The notes: a model not told the origin generated them from the sequence alone. A stretch of DNA of 35,368 nt from JAGMDK01 sp023128695 (GCA_030628805.1 DAOVQG010000007.1:1-35368); one strand, 5' to 3'; counted from the stretch's first letter, positions 1 through 7,576 are shown. Made by a program: numbers and translations.

Positions 1-14
1 CACCATACCTATTT

Positions 15-293
15 CTATAATGTAATAATCGTGTAGCGGTCGCTCGGCCACGGCTGGACTTCGTTAGACCACGCCACCCGGCCGCAGAGCTGACCCTGCG
101 GACTCGGTTCGATCATTACGGTCCAGCATCCCGGAGGCGGGGCCGAGCCCGTGGCGAGTTGGACTCGGATCGTTAGAGCGACGTCCGAAACCTCTTCGAC
201 GCCCTGGTACAGGAAGATTGGCTCTTGGGCAGGGTCCTTGCCGGCCTGGCCGGGCGGCACGCGGTAGTGGAACACTTTGTACTGGATCATCAT
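15..293 (-). CDS. Unrecognised protein, probably lacking its N-terminus
   Basis: I do not recognise this 92-residue product. It starts with ATG ATG at 293 and ends with TAG at 15-17. The same frame stays open upstream to about 509 and still reads like protein (a Gly/Asp-rich stretch ending LGLDLDDD just before the ATG), but no ATG, GTG or TTG occurs in that extension; only a CTG at 467 is available. Either a rare CTG start is used or this is the 3' remnant of a longer gene whose start was lost next to the divergent STAS gene. No signal peptide or membrane segment is visible. That the region is coding is fairly likely; start and function are unknown. Confidence 0.45.
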   Translation of the reverse strand: MMIQYKVFHYRVPPGQAGKDPAQEPIFLYQGVEEVSDVALTIRVQLATGSAPPPGCWTVMIEPSPQGQLCGRVAWSNEVQPWPSDRYTIITL

Positions 294-478
294 CTGGTCG
301 TCGTCGAGGTCGAGGCCGAGATAGAGGCCGTTGGCTTGGGACTCGTCCGTGATGCCGGCGACGTCGAAGAGCGGGTTGTAGTTGCCAAGCCCGCCCGGCC
401 CCGATACCGTATCCCCAGCGCGGAAACCATCGCCCGGCGGCGGCGGCCGGCACGGATACTGTTGCAGACGAGGTGCAC

Positions 479-811
479 ATGACGCTCGATATCGAAGAAC
501 AGGCCGGGATCAAAATCGTTCGGCTGCGCGGGGAGCTCGTGGGCCAGCACGCCGAATTCGTCGAGACCGTTACCAACCTGCTCACCGCCCCCGGCGTCCG
601 CATCCTGCTCGATCTGGGCCAGGTGCCGTTCATGAACTCGACCGGCCTGAGCGAACTCGTGCGCGTCACGGCCCAAGCCAACATTCAAGAAGGGCGAATC
701 GTCCTGGCGAACCTCTCGCCGTTCGTGGCGGGCGTGCTGCAAACAACGCAGCTCGACCGCTTCTTCGAGATTTGCCCTACCATCGAATACGCGCTGGAAA
801 AGCTTCAGTAG
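479..811 (+). CDS. STAS-domain anti-sigma factor antagonist
   Basis: A 110-residue single STAS domain of the SpoIIAA/RsbV type. In that family the protein binds an anti-sigma factor/kinase in the cytoplasm, is inactivated by phosphorylation of one Ser or Thr, and so controls release of an alternative sigma factor. The sequence shows the usual opening strands (KIVRLRGELVG), the LLDLGQVPFMNSTGL core with the phospho-acceptor candidate at Ser54/Thr55, and the closing LANLSPFVAGVL stretch. ATG 479 is preferred over an in-frame GTG at 473 because ACGAGG (468-473) then sits 5 nt upstream. No partner kinase or sigma factor lies in this window, so its circuit cannot be named. Confidence 0.85.
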   Translation: MTLDIEEQAGIKIVRLRGELVGQHAEFVETVTNLLTAPGVRILLDLGQVPFMNSTGLSELVRVTAQANIQEGRIVLANLSPFVAGVLQTTQLDRFFEICPTIEYALEKLQ

Positions 812-825
812 TTCGGCCGGTACAT

Positions 826-908
826 CTAGAAACTAGAAACTAGAAACTAGAAACTAGACCTTGTCACCTTGTCACCTTCCCACGTTCCCACGTTCCCACG
901 TTCCCACG
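826..908. repeat. Three adjoining short tandem arrays
   Basis: Directly after the STAS gene come ctagaaa repeated four times (826-853, with a partial fifth), ttgtcacc twice (861-876) and ttcccacg four times (877-908). Copies within each array are identical. Such perfect 7-8 bp arrays usually arise by replication slippage and vary in copy number between strains (inference). The run ends in a palindromic dispersed repeat. Confidence 0.9.
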
Positions 909-937
909 GCCGGTACGGGGCCCGGCCGCTACATTTG
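907..937. repeat. Dispersed palindromic repeat, copy 1
   Basis: A 31-bp segment beginning cggccggtacgg and ending ccgctacatttg. It recurs at 21891-21921, upstream of ftsW, with a single mismatch and in the same orientation. Its ends can pair (cggcc with ggccg). It is intergenic in both places. Confidence 0.85.
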
Positions 938-985
938 CTATCCACGGCCGCGCTCAGCACGTACGGGATGTTGCTCCAGCACGGA

Positions 986-1249
986 TCATGTCACCTTCCG
1001 GAACTTCCCGCCCCCCTCGTTGACCAGCTTCGTGAACCCCTTGGCCTTGAGATTCTTATCGCTGAGCAGGGACTTTTCGGAGGGCCGGGTGCTGATCCCA
1101 CAGCGCGAGATCATCCGGACCACCGGCCCGCCACAGTGGGGGCATTTCCTCAGCGGCTGGTCATGCATCGATTGCCGCACTTCGAAGCGCGCGCGGCAAT
1201 GGTCGCACGACTGCTGCCGGTCCGCGGCCTGGTATTCGTACGTCGGCAT
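986..1249 (-). CDS. FmdB-family zinc-ribbon protein
   Basis: An 87-residue protein opening MPTYEYQA, the usual start of the FmdB_regulatory / CxxC_CxxC_SSSS family. Two zinc knuckles, C15-x2-C18 and C36-x2-C39 (CPHCGG), should bind one zinc; the C-terminus is basic and disordered-looking. Family members are small cytoplasmic proteins proposed to be regulatory, without a firm biochemical role. ATG 1249 is chosen over upstream in-frame codons because AGAGGTG precedes it by about 8 nt and the family motif begins exactly there. It converges on the STAS gene and seems monocistronic. Confidence 0.85.
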   Translation of the reverse strand: MPTYEYQAADRQQSCDHCRARFEVRQSMHDQPLRKCPHCGGPVVRMISRCGISTRPSEKSLLSDKNLKAKGFTKLVNEGGGKFRKVT

Positions 1250-1326
1250 GGCAACACACCTCTGAACACACCTACTCCATTCTACCACGGCAAAACGAAA
1301 CCGGCCGCGAGAACATGCCGGACCTG

Positions 1327-1465
1327 GCAGTCCGCCGCAAAAGTCAACGTAGGCGGAATACACAGTAGCGGCCGGCGGCTCGCCGGCCGTAGGACGCCGG
1401 AAACGCCGCTTCGTGCCAACGGCCTGCGAGCCGCAGGCCGCTACAGGACTTTTGCGGCGGACTGC
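1327..1465. repeat. Nested inverted-repeat element, MITE-like
   Basis: A 139-bp element bounded by a perfect 19-bp inverted repeat (1327-1345 gcagtccgccgcaaaagtc and its complement at 1447-1465). Inside is a second inverted pair of about 25 bp (gtagcggcc...ggccg and its complement ending at 1443) with two mismatches, each arm also self-complementary. It encodes nothing convincing and lies between the FmdB-type gene and the damaged start of the beta-helix gene. It could be a non-autonomous transposon or an extragenic palindrome; no clear target duplication is visible. Confidence 0.75.
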
Positions 1466-1598
1466 TAGCCAACATCATGACGGACCTCCTTTTCGTTCCG
1501 ATTCGCTTGTCGGCGGTCACCGTGGCCGCCGTCACTTCACCCGACCCTGTCGCAAATGCCGTGCCAGACAGAGGGCACAGCCGCTAACGGCCTGTAAC

Positions 1599-3128
1599 TT
1601 GCTGACACACAAGGGGTTACAGGCAACGGCGACAAGCGGCCCGGACAGCTTCGAGTTTGTCGCCAACGATGGCGGCACGCCCCCCGATGGTGGCGACTCC
1701 AATACGGCGACCATCTCGATTATTACCCAGCGGCACATACTGTTCGTCGATGCCGAAGCAACCGGGGGCCACAACGGTCTCACCTGGGCCGATGCCTATG
1801 TCGATCTCCAGAGCGCTCTCGAGGATGCCGCCGTTTCCCACGGCCTCACCACCGAAATCTGGATCGCGGGCGGAACGTACACGCCATCGGAACGGACCGA
1901 TCCCAGCAACCCCCGCACTGCCACGTTTGCGCTTGTCCGCGGCGTTGCGATCTGCGGCGGCTTTGCCGGCACGGAGAACAGCCTCAATCAGCGGGACCTG
2001 TCCAACCTGGCCAATGAGACCATCCTGAGCGGGGACCTCGCCGGCAACGATGGGCCGGGTTTCCTCAATAACGAGGAGAACAGCTATCACGTCCTGACCA
2101 GCAGCGACGCCGATGAGACGGCCGTGCTCGACGGCTTCACCGTCACAGGCGGCAACGCCAACGGCGACAGTCCACACTACCAGGGCGGCGGAATCTATGT
2201 CGCTCCCGGGACGCCGACACTGGTCAACTGCACCTTTGCAGACAACGCCGCAGAGTACGGCGGCGGCATGAGCAACCGGTATGGCAGCAGTCCGACACTG
2301 ATCAACTGCACGTTCAGCGGAAACCTGGCCGACGAGGACGGCGGAGGTCTGAGCAATCATTATAGCAGCCCCACCCTGATCGCGTGCACGCTTGTCGGCA
2401 ACTCCGCCAACGACGACGGTGGCGGGATCCGTAACTATTACAGCGAGCCGGTCCTCATCACCTGCCAGCTCATCGGCAACTCAGGCATCGACAACGGCGG
2501 CGGTGTGTACGACGGCAGCGGCAGCAGCAGTACCAGCCAGACACTTATGACCAACTGCACCTTCTGGGGCAACCATGCCGGAGACCGGGGCGGCGGAACC
2601 TGCACGATCGGCAGCAGCGTCACCCAGTTGACCAACTGCATCCTGTGGGGCAACACGGCGGACTCCTCTGGTGCTCAGATCTATGGCACCTCGTCGGTGG
2701 TCACTTACAGTTGCATCCAGGGCGGTTGGTCTGGCACCGGCAACATCCCGGGCGACCCGTTGTTTGTGGACCCCGACGGACCCGACGATATCCCGGGAAC
2801 CGCGGACGACAACCTGCGCCTCTCTGACGGCTCGCCGTGTATCAACACCGGCGATCCCGGTTTTGTGCCTGAGCCGGCTGAGACAGACCTCGACGGCCAC
2901 GCCCGTGTCCTGTGTGACCGGGTCGACATGGGCGCGTACGAGTTCGGGATCGGCGACTACGATTGCAATGAAGTGGTGGACGGGGATGATTTTGCATATT
3001 GGGGCACGTGCATGACCGGCCCGGACAACGGTCCATACGATCTAGGCTGCGAAGCATTCGACTTTGAGTTCGACGGCGATGTGGACTTATCTGATTTCGC
3101 CGGTTTCCAGGTGGTGTTTGGCGGATAG
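1599..3128 (+). CDS. Secreted right-handed beta-helix protein, 5' end damaged
   Basis: A large extracellular-type protein. The first recognisable stretch (about 1645-1730: GPDSFEFVANDGGTPPDGGD) resembles the end of a cadherin-like/Ig-like domain. A parallel beta-helix follows, with Pmp-like repeats (NCTF..N.A..GGG) from about 2200 to 2660, then a closing DPLFVDPDGPDD module and a dockerin-like calcium-binding tail (GDYDCNEVVDGDDF, later DFEFDGDVDLSDF). Such proteins in planctomycetes are exported and may bind surfaces or polysaccharide. No signal peptide occurs in this frame: the open frame goes back to 1413, but codons before about 1630 do not look like protein. TTG 1599 is a formal start only. 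Most likely a 5'-truncated or frameshifted gene. Confidence 0.7.
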   Translation: MLTHKGLQATATSGPDSFEFVANDGGTPPDGGDSNTATISIITQRHILFVDAEATGGHNGLTWADAYVDLQSALEDAAVSHGLTTEIWIAGGTYTPSERTDPSNPRTATFALVRGVAICGGFAGTENSLNQRDLSNLANETILSGDLAGNDGPGFLNNEENSYHVLTSSDADETAVLDGFTVTGGNANGDSPHYQGGGIYVAPGTPTLVNCTFADNAAEYGGGMSNRYGSSPTLINCTFSGNLADEDGGGLSNHYSSPTLIACTLVGNSANDDGGGIRNYYSEPVLITCQLIGNSGIDNGGGVYDGSGSSSTSQTLMTNCTFWGNHAGDRGGGTCTIGSSVTQLTNCILWGNTADSSGAQIYGTSSVVTYSCIQGGWSGTGNIPGDPLFVDPDGPDDIPGTADDNLRLSDGSPCINTGDPGFVPEPAETDLDGHARVLCDRVDMGAYEFGIGDYDCNEVVDGDDFAYWGTCMTGPDNGPYDLGCEAFDFEFDGDVDLSDFAGFQVVFGG

Positions 3129-3156
3129 ACACCGTACACCTCCCACATCCATTCTG

Positions 3157-3905
3157 TTATCCACAAGCCCCGCCGAAGCCTCGGCGGGGTTTGGTCATCA
3201 GCGGGTACTCCTTGGGACGGCGTTTGCGCACTCGGGGTTCGAGTCGGTCCGGACGATCGGGATTGGCCAGCACGCTCGTTGCTCCCTGACCATGGCTCGC
3301 GAACGCCAGGGCCCGCCAGGCATCTCTATGAAGCTGATCCGCGTCACGGCCACACAACGCCTCTCCGCCGCCTCGCACATCACTACACACACCAGATTAT
3401 ACACCAACGCAAACACCACAAGTTCCTTCCGCACGCCGTCCGCGCTGTGGCTCTTGAGCACGCAGCGTCGTTACCAGCGTCACCGTGCGTGTGCGGAAGC
3501 CCCGCCCGCCGACGCGATAGCGCAGCTCCCGCAACACCAGATATTCCGGCAACGCCGCGAACACCTCGGCCGAGTTGGTGCACGCGCAGGACGGCGTGCG
3601 TTATTTGCTTGAATAACAGGGCCAAATGGGCATAGGAACAGAAGCCGCGATCCGCCACCAGCACGTCGCCGGGCCGCAGATGCGGATGCAACTCGCTGAT
3701 GCGCGTCAGGTCGTGCAGCCACCACGGCGAAGCCAGCAGATCGATGATCAGGCCGCTGGCAGCGTCGCACAACGCTAACAGGTGCGCGACCGGAAAACCA
3801 CAGCCGGGTTGTTGACCGCTGGGTTGACCGAAGTGCTTTTGCAGGTCGGGCGTGTCGGGCATCGAGCAGGACGAGCCGTCGACAAAGAAGGTGCGATGGC
3901 CCCGC
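3157..3905 (-). pseudogene. IS4-type transposase remnant, deleted and frameshifted
   Basis: Pieces of one DDE transposase are readable in order on the minus strand but in different frames. RTFFVDGSS (first catalytic Asp) comes at about 3895, then SMPDTPDLQKHFGQ, and RPGDVLVADRGFCSYAHLAL (second Asp) at about 3640. AALPEYLVLRELRYRV...FRTRTVTLVTTL follows at about 3490-3560, then VRKELVVFALVYNLV near 3420, and the closing RKRRPKEYPLMTKPRR near 3190. The N-terminal third and the segment carrying the catalytic Glu are missing. The 5' end is joined directly to a ROK kinase fragment. Family assignment rests on remembered IS4 sequence patterns. Confidence 0.8.
3168..3193. terminator. Hairpin with short T tail after the beta-helix gene
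   Basis: Stem ccccgccga (3168-3176), loop agcc, stem tcggcgggg (3181-3189), then ttt. The 9-bp perfect stem lies 40 bp after the beta-helix stop. It also overlaps the last codons of the transposase remnant on the other strand, so it may serve both directions. The T run is short, so efficiency is uncertain. Confidence 0.6.
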
Positions 3906-4092
3906 CAGTCTCGGCCAGGAGCTGATGGGCGTGGTCACGCACGCGTTGGCAAAGTGTCGCGGGATCACCTTCGGGCGGGGTGAGCGACTCCAGGCCGGTC
4001 AGGATCTCCCCCGCCGGCGTCACCAGGCCCACCCGGATGCCGGTGCCGCCGATGTCGATGCCGAGCGCGAGGTGGGACTCTTTTACGGTCAT
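3903..4092 (-). pseudogene. N-terminal fragment of a ROK-family sugar kinase/regulator
   Basis: The first 60 or so codons read MTVKESHLALGIDIGGTG and onward to HQLLAETGG, the phosphate-binding opening (DxGGT) of ROK glucokinase-like proteins. After about 3905 the frame runs into sequence that belongs, in another frame, to an IS4 transposase. The remainder of the kinase (ATP-binding and zinc motifs) is absent from the window, so the product cannot be an active kinase. ATG 4092 and ATG 4113 are both possible starts. This is a gene remnant from a deletion or insertion involving the neighbouring element. Confidence 0.75.
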
Positions 4093-4353
4093 TCCTACAT
4101 TAGACGTAGGCAAAGGTCAGGATTGAACCACGATAATGAGTATGCTAACATGATCTTGAGCATGTTGGCTACATAGGTGGCGACTTTCCTTCAGCATAAC
4201 CGTCACCTCATGGTGTGCCTTTCATGCAGCGGTTATTCCGCCAGGATTGTAACGGAGTACCAGTCAAGGGTGGCTCAGATTCAATCCTGAAGGAGAATGC
4301 TCGCCGGCTCTTCGAAGCCGCCCGCGAGGTGCATACACGAGGTGTCGCAGCTT

Positions 4354-4623
4354 ATGGTAAAATTACTCAAAAAAGTTGAAAACGTGCTTAATGCGAAGCT
4401 CAGCGAATTCAGGAATGGGCTTGAAGAGGAAACCTCCGGGCGGATTCTCGGCTTCATTGTTAGCAGTGCATTTACAGGCCGGACACATGAGGAACGGCAG
4501 GCACGATTGGCAAAGATTCTTAAGAAAGAGCTGAACTCGGCTGATCTGGCAAAGATTGGCCCGATCGTGACGATGACACCGGAAGAGGCGGACTACAAAG
4601 ACGTGCTGGAAACAGACGGGTAA
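4354..4623 (+). CDS. Small protein of unknown function, faintly BolA-like
   Basis: An 89-residue, Lys/Glu-rich soluble protein starting MVKLLKKVENVLNAKL. The segment FTGRTHEERQARLAKILKKEL followed by IVTMTPEEAD recalls the second half of BolA proteins (FxGxxxxxRHRxxxxxL then ...TPEE), but the invariant BolA His is not where expected, so this is only a weak resemblance. ATG 4354 is preferred to 4297 because the first 19 codons of the longer frame look non-coding. It is AT-richer than its surroundings and stands alone, which may point to recent acquisition. Function unknown. Confidence 0.6.
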   Translation: MVKLLKKVENVLNAKLSEFRNGLEEETSGRILGFIVSSAFTGRTHEERQARLAKILKKELNSADLAKIGPIVTMTPEEADYKDVLETDG

Positions 4624-4770
4624 TTCAGGGCCGTCCGCGCCCGTATGTGCAGAGCGGAACCCCGCCGGTGAGCATACTGTATGCAGCGGCATCGCATACC
4701 TTCCGCTCCCGGATATCTTTTTCCGAACGGACTGAAGGCACTCGTAGAGTTGGTCGTATGTCCCTGCCGA

Positions 4771-5241
4771 TCAGTTCGCCAGCGCGAAGGTCACATCGAC
4801 CTCGACCGTCGCATCCAGCGGCAACACGGCGACGCCGACGGCGGCGCGGGCGTGCTGGCCGGCTTCGCCGAAGATGTCGGCCAACAGGTCGCTGGCGCCG
4901 TTGGCGACCCTGTGCGGCTCGGTGAAGCCGTCGTTGGAGGCGACGTAGACCACGACCTTCAGCACCCGGGTCAGGTTGTCGATGCCGCCGGCGGAGTCAG
5001 CTCCCACCGCGACGGCGTTCAGCGCGCAGAGCCGGGCGGCCGCCTGGGCCTCTTCCAGCGTGCGGCCCGTGGGACCGCCGACCTTGCCCGTGTATGCAAG
5101 CTGGCCGTCCTGAAGCGGAATCTGTCCGCTCAGCAACAGCGTGTCGTTGTGCCGGACGGCCGGCACGTACGCCCCGACCGGCTTGGCCACCGTCGGCAGC
5201 GTCAGATTCAGGTCCTGAAGGCGTTCACTCGGTTTGCTCAT
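4771..5241 (-). CDS. RidA/YjgF-family protein (reactive imine deaminase group)
   Basis: A 156-residue protein of the longer RidA subgroup: PVGAYVPAVRHNDTLLLSGQIP near the N-terminus, EEAQAAARLCALNAVA in the middle, and ARAAVGVAVLPLDATVEVDV with the conserved Arg near the C-terminus. Family members are trimeric cytoplasmic proteins, and the archetype hydrolyses 2-aminoacrylate and related imines made by PLP enzymes; this subgroup's substrate is not settled. The ATG at 5241 overlaps the end of scpA by 17 nt, so the two genes are probably translationally coupled. Not an assured RidA orthologue, hence no symbol. Confidence 0.88.
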   Translation of the reverse strand: MSKPSERLQDLNLTLPTVAKPVGAYVPAVRHNDTLLLSGQIPLQDGQLAYTGKVGGPTGRTLEEAQAAARLCALNAVAVGADSAGGIDNLTRVLKVVVYVASNDGFTEPHRVANGASDLLADIFGEAGQHARAAVGVAVLPLDATVEVDVTFALAN

Positions 5242-6094
5242 CTGGTGTCTCCGTGTCATATTCTGCCGGCAGAGTACCGTCACGATCGGCCGTTGCCGCC
5301 GGCGAAGTTGTGATTTCTGTTTCCTGCTTGGTTTCCGCTGGGCTGGTGTTCTCCGACTCATCCTCCGGCTCGGCCACTTCGATGAGCAGGAAGATATAGA
5401 TGGTGCCGAACATAACTTCCTGCTCGGCCCGGACGCGATGACGGTGGATCAGTTCGAGCAGGGCGAGGAAGCGGCCCACGATCTGCATCCGGTCGTCCTG
5501 TTCGGCAAAGAGGGCTAGAAACGTGGTCGGGCCTTCCTGTGCGAGAATCGCCAGGATTTCCGCCGCGTGCAGCGCGAGCGGCATGTCGTCGTAGAGGACC
5601 GCGTGCTCGCCCGGCCCGCGGCCGATGGCCGTCATGACCTTGCTGAACGCGGCGAGCAGGTCCCAGACCTGGGCCTCTTCCAGCTCGACGCCGGCCAACT
5701 CTTTCGGCAACTCGGCCGGCACGCGGACATAGCGCTTGGCCCGCTCGTCGGCGGCCCGGCCGAGCGAACGGGCGGCGTCCTTGAAACGCTTGTATTCCAG
5801 CAACTGCTGCACGAGCGGCGCCCGGGGGTCCTCGGCCTCGTCCTCACTCTCCAGCGGCGGCGTCGGCAGCAGAGCTCGCGATTTCAACTCGACCAGCGAG
5901 GACGCCAGCACCAGAAAATCGCCGGCCGTGTTGGGATCGAGCTGCTCCAGCAGACGGACGTGTTCGAGGTACTGGTTGGTGATGTGGGCGACGGGAATGT
6001 CATAGATATCAACCTCGTCCCGCCGAATCAGGTACAAGAGCAGGTCCAGCGGCCCGGAGAAGACATCGAGTTTTACACGGTAGGGTTCGGGCAA
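5225..6094 (-). CDS. scpA: Segregation and condensation protein A (kleisin)
   Basis: A 289-residue kleisin of the ScpA family. The N-terminal helical domain reads VFSGPLDLLLYLIRRDEVDIYDIPVAHIT, followed by FLVLASSLVELKSRALLP, and the C-terminal winged-helix part ends with EQEVMFGTIYIFLLIEV. ScpA bridges the SMC head and neck in the bacterial condensin with ScpB. An acidic Thr/Glu-rich tail of about 40 residues follows the conserved domain. The start is TTG 6094, with GAG about 8 nt upstream; the nearby ATG 6099 is out of frame. scpB is not adjacent. The leader abuts inverted repeats of the GxxExxY unit, which separates scpA from trpS. Confidence 0.92.
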   Translation of the reverse strand: MPEPYRVKLDVFSGPLDLLLYLIRRDEVDIYDIPVAHITNQYLEHVRLLEQLDPNTAGDFLVLASSLVELKSRALLPTPPLESEDEAEDPRAPLVQQLLEYKRFKDAARSLGRAADERAKRYVRVPAELPKELAGVELEEAQVWDLLAAFSKVMTAIGRGPGEHAVLYDDMPLALHAAEILAILAQEGPTTFLALFAEQDDRMQIVGRFLALLELIHRHRVRAEQEVMFGTIYIFLLIEVAEPEDESENTSPAETKQETEITTSPAATADRDGTLPAEYDTETPDEQTE

Positions 6095-6127
6095 GTCATC
6101 TCACAAAACAAACCGCCAAGACGCCGA

Positions 6128-6155
6128 AACCGCCAAGACGCCGAGAGCGCCAAGG
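6128..6155 (+). repeat. Left inverted repeat of the GxxExxY unit
   Basis: 28 bp beginning aaccgccaagacgccgag and ending gcgccaagg, preceded by a partial duplicate at 6111-6125. It pairs with 6579-6606, the only difference being g against a at one position. Confidence 0.9.
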
Positions 6156-6165
6156 ACGCTAAGTT

Positions 6166-6573
6166 TCAACTTGATATTATTCTTTTAATACCATCTTTCA
6201 AGATGGGGACGTTGAAGTTGATTAGAAGACCCAAGTGATAGCCCGTCGTTCGCAAATATGAGATGACCTGAGCCTTGTGAACGTTGTTCAATGCTTCCAC
6301 GGCCTTGAGTTCAACGACCAATGCGTTACCGACTAGCAGGTCTAGGCGTCCTTTGCCAACAATATTGCCCTTGTAAGATAAATCAACAGAGGGTTGGCGG
6401 ATAAAGGGAAGTCCTCGGAGAGACAATTCGACACACAACGCCCCTTCGTACACCGATTCGAGTAGCCCTGGTCCAAGAATCCGATGGACTTCGATCGCTG
6501 CTCCAATAACTTCGCGCGCCAGGCGGTCTAGTTCTTCACTCGGTTCACGTCTATGCTTATTAAAGTCACTCAT
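6166..6573 (-). CDS. GxxExxY protein (PD-(D/E)XK-like fold)
   Basis: A 135-residue protein with the family signature GPGLLESVYEGAL (G-x-x-E-x-x-Y), preceded by VIGAAIEVHRILG. A nuclease-like core follows: GRLDLLVGNALVVELKAVEALNNVHKAQVISYL, whose D...ELK arrangement resembles a PD-(D/E)XK active site. The family is widespread in sporadic copies; its function is not established. The start ATG 6573 uses an AAGG ribosome-binding site that lies inside the right inverted repeat, so repeat and gene appear to be one unit. Lower GC than its neighbours suggests acquisition. Confidence 0.9.
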   Translation of the reverse strand: MSDFNKHRREPSEELDRLAREVIGAAIEVHRILGPGLLESVYEGALCVELSLRGLPFIRQPSVDLSYKGNIVGKGRLDLLVGNALVVELKAVEALNNVHKAQVISYLRTTGYHLGLLINFNVPILKDGIKRIISS

Positions 6574-6578
6574 GGCGA

Positions 6579-6606
6579 CCTTGGCGCTCTTGGCGTCTTG
6601 GCGGTT
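6579..6606 (-). repeat. Right inverted repeat of the GxxExxY unit
   Basis: On the minus strand it begins aaccgccaagacgccaag and ends gcgccaagg. The taa at its outer edge (6605-6607) is the trpS stop codon, and its inner ccaagg serves as the Shine-Dalgarno sequence of the GxxExxY gene. Confidence 0.9.
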
Positions 6607-7576
6607 AGTGTTTTGCGGTTACGAGCCCGCACGCCGCGCGGGCCTCGGCCATGACTTCCTGGGCCACGGCGCGGGCTCGTCGGCCGCCGCTGCGCAGTAT
6701 ATCCTCCACGTCGTCCGGGCGCGCGGCCCATTGGGCGCGGAGTTCGCGTTTCGAGCCGAATTTCTCCTCGTATAACTCCGCCAGACGCTTTTTGGCCTGG
6801 CCATAGCCCAGCCCGCCGACCCGATAGCGCCGCTCCCACTCCCGGGCCTCCTCCGGCTCGGCGATGAGCTTGAGCAGCGCGAAGACGTTGCACTGGGCCG
6901 GGTCTTTCGGGTCCTCCACCGGCGTGCTGTCGGTCTTGATGCTCATGATCCGCTTTTTGGTGGCCTTCGGATCGCCGAACAGGTCGATGGCGTTGCCGTA
7001 GCTCTTGCTCATCTTCTGCCCGTCGACGCCGGGCACGACAAAGGCCTCGTTGAGTCGCGGCTCGGGCCGCACGAAGACCTCCCGGTAGGTCTGGTTGAAA
7101 TAGCCGGCCATGTCCTGCGTCATCTCGATATGCTGGACCTGGTCCTTGCCGACCGGGACGACGTCGCTACGGTAGATGAGGATGTCGGCCGCCATCAGCA
7201 GCGGGTAGCAGAACAGCCCCATGTTGACCCCGAGCCCCTTGGCGGTCTTGTCCTTGAACGAATGCGCCCGTTCGAGCAGCCCCTTGCCCGTGACGGTGGA
7301 GAGAATCCACGCCAGCTCGGTGACTTCCGGCACGTCGCTATGGCGGAAAAAGATGACCTTCTCGGGGTCGAGCCCCATCGTCAGGTAGTCGAAGGCTACG
7401 TCGCGGGTCAGCTCGCGCAGCCGCTCGGGGTCCTGGATCGTCGTCAGGGAGTGATAGTTGGCGATGAAGTAGAAGCACTCGTTTTCCTCTTGCAGCTCGA
7501 TATGCTGCTTCATGGCACCGAAATAGTTGCCCAAATGAAGCGCTCCCGAGGGCTGGATGCCCGACAATACACGCAT
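6605..7576 (-). CDS. trpS: Tryptophanyl-tRNA synthetase
   Basis: A 323-residue class Ic synthetase that charges tRNA-Trp with tryptophan, normal length for bacterial TrpS. The HIGH-type motif is H14-L-G-N17 in GIQPSGALHLGNYFG, and the KMSKS loop is at residues 188-192, followed by YGNAIDLF. ATG 7576 is chosen because GGAGAG lies 6 nt upstream and the conserved MRVLSGIQPSG begins there; the in-frame extension upstream is a repeat sequence. The last codons run into the right inverted repeat of the GxxExxY unit (…GLVTAKH then TAA), so the natural C-terminus may have been changed slightly by that insertion. Confidence 0.95.
   Translation of the reverse strand: MRVLSGIQPSGALHLGNYFGAMKQHIELQEENECFYFIANYHSLTTIQDPERLRELTRDVAFDYLTMGLDPEKVIFFRHSDVPEVTELAWILSTVTGKGLLERAHSFKDKTAKGLGVNMGLFCYPLLMAADILIYRSDVVPVGKDQVQHIEMTQDMAGYFNQTYREVFVRPEPRLNEAFVVPGVDGQKMSKSYGNAIDLFGDPKATKKRIMSIKTDSTPVEDPKDPAQCNVFALLKLIAEPEEAREWERRYRVGGLGYGQAKKRLAELYEEKFGSKRELRAQWAARPDDVEDILRSGGRRARAVAQEVMAEARAACGLVTAKH

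Larger units (their letters stand above)
6104..6614. mobile_element. GxxExxY gene framed by inverted repeats
   Basis: One GxxExxY coding region is bracketed by a 28-bp inverted repeat with one mismatch: 6128-6155 on the plus strand and 6579-6606 on the minus strand, each beginning aaccgccaagacgcc. A second, outer copy of aaccgccaagacgcc lies at 6111-6125, and a caaaaca tract flanks both outer edges. The unit sits exactly between trpS and scpA. The right repeat forms the trpS stop codon; the left one adjoins the scpA leader. It has no transposase, so if mobile it would be mobilised in trans (inference). Confidence 0.55.

Noticed and set aside
4297..4353. Longer start for the small gene at 4354
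   Set aside because: The added residues are not protein-like and no ribosome-binding site precedes ATG 4297.
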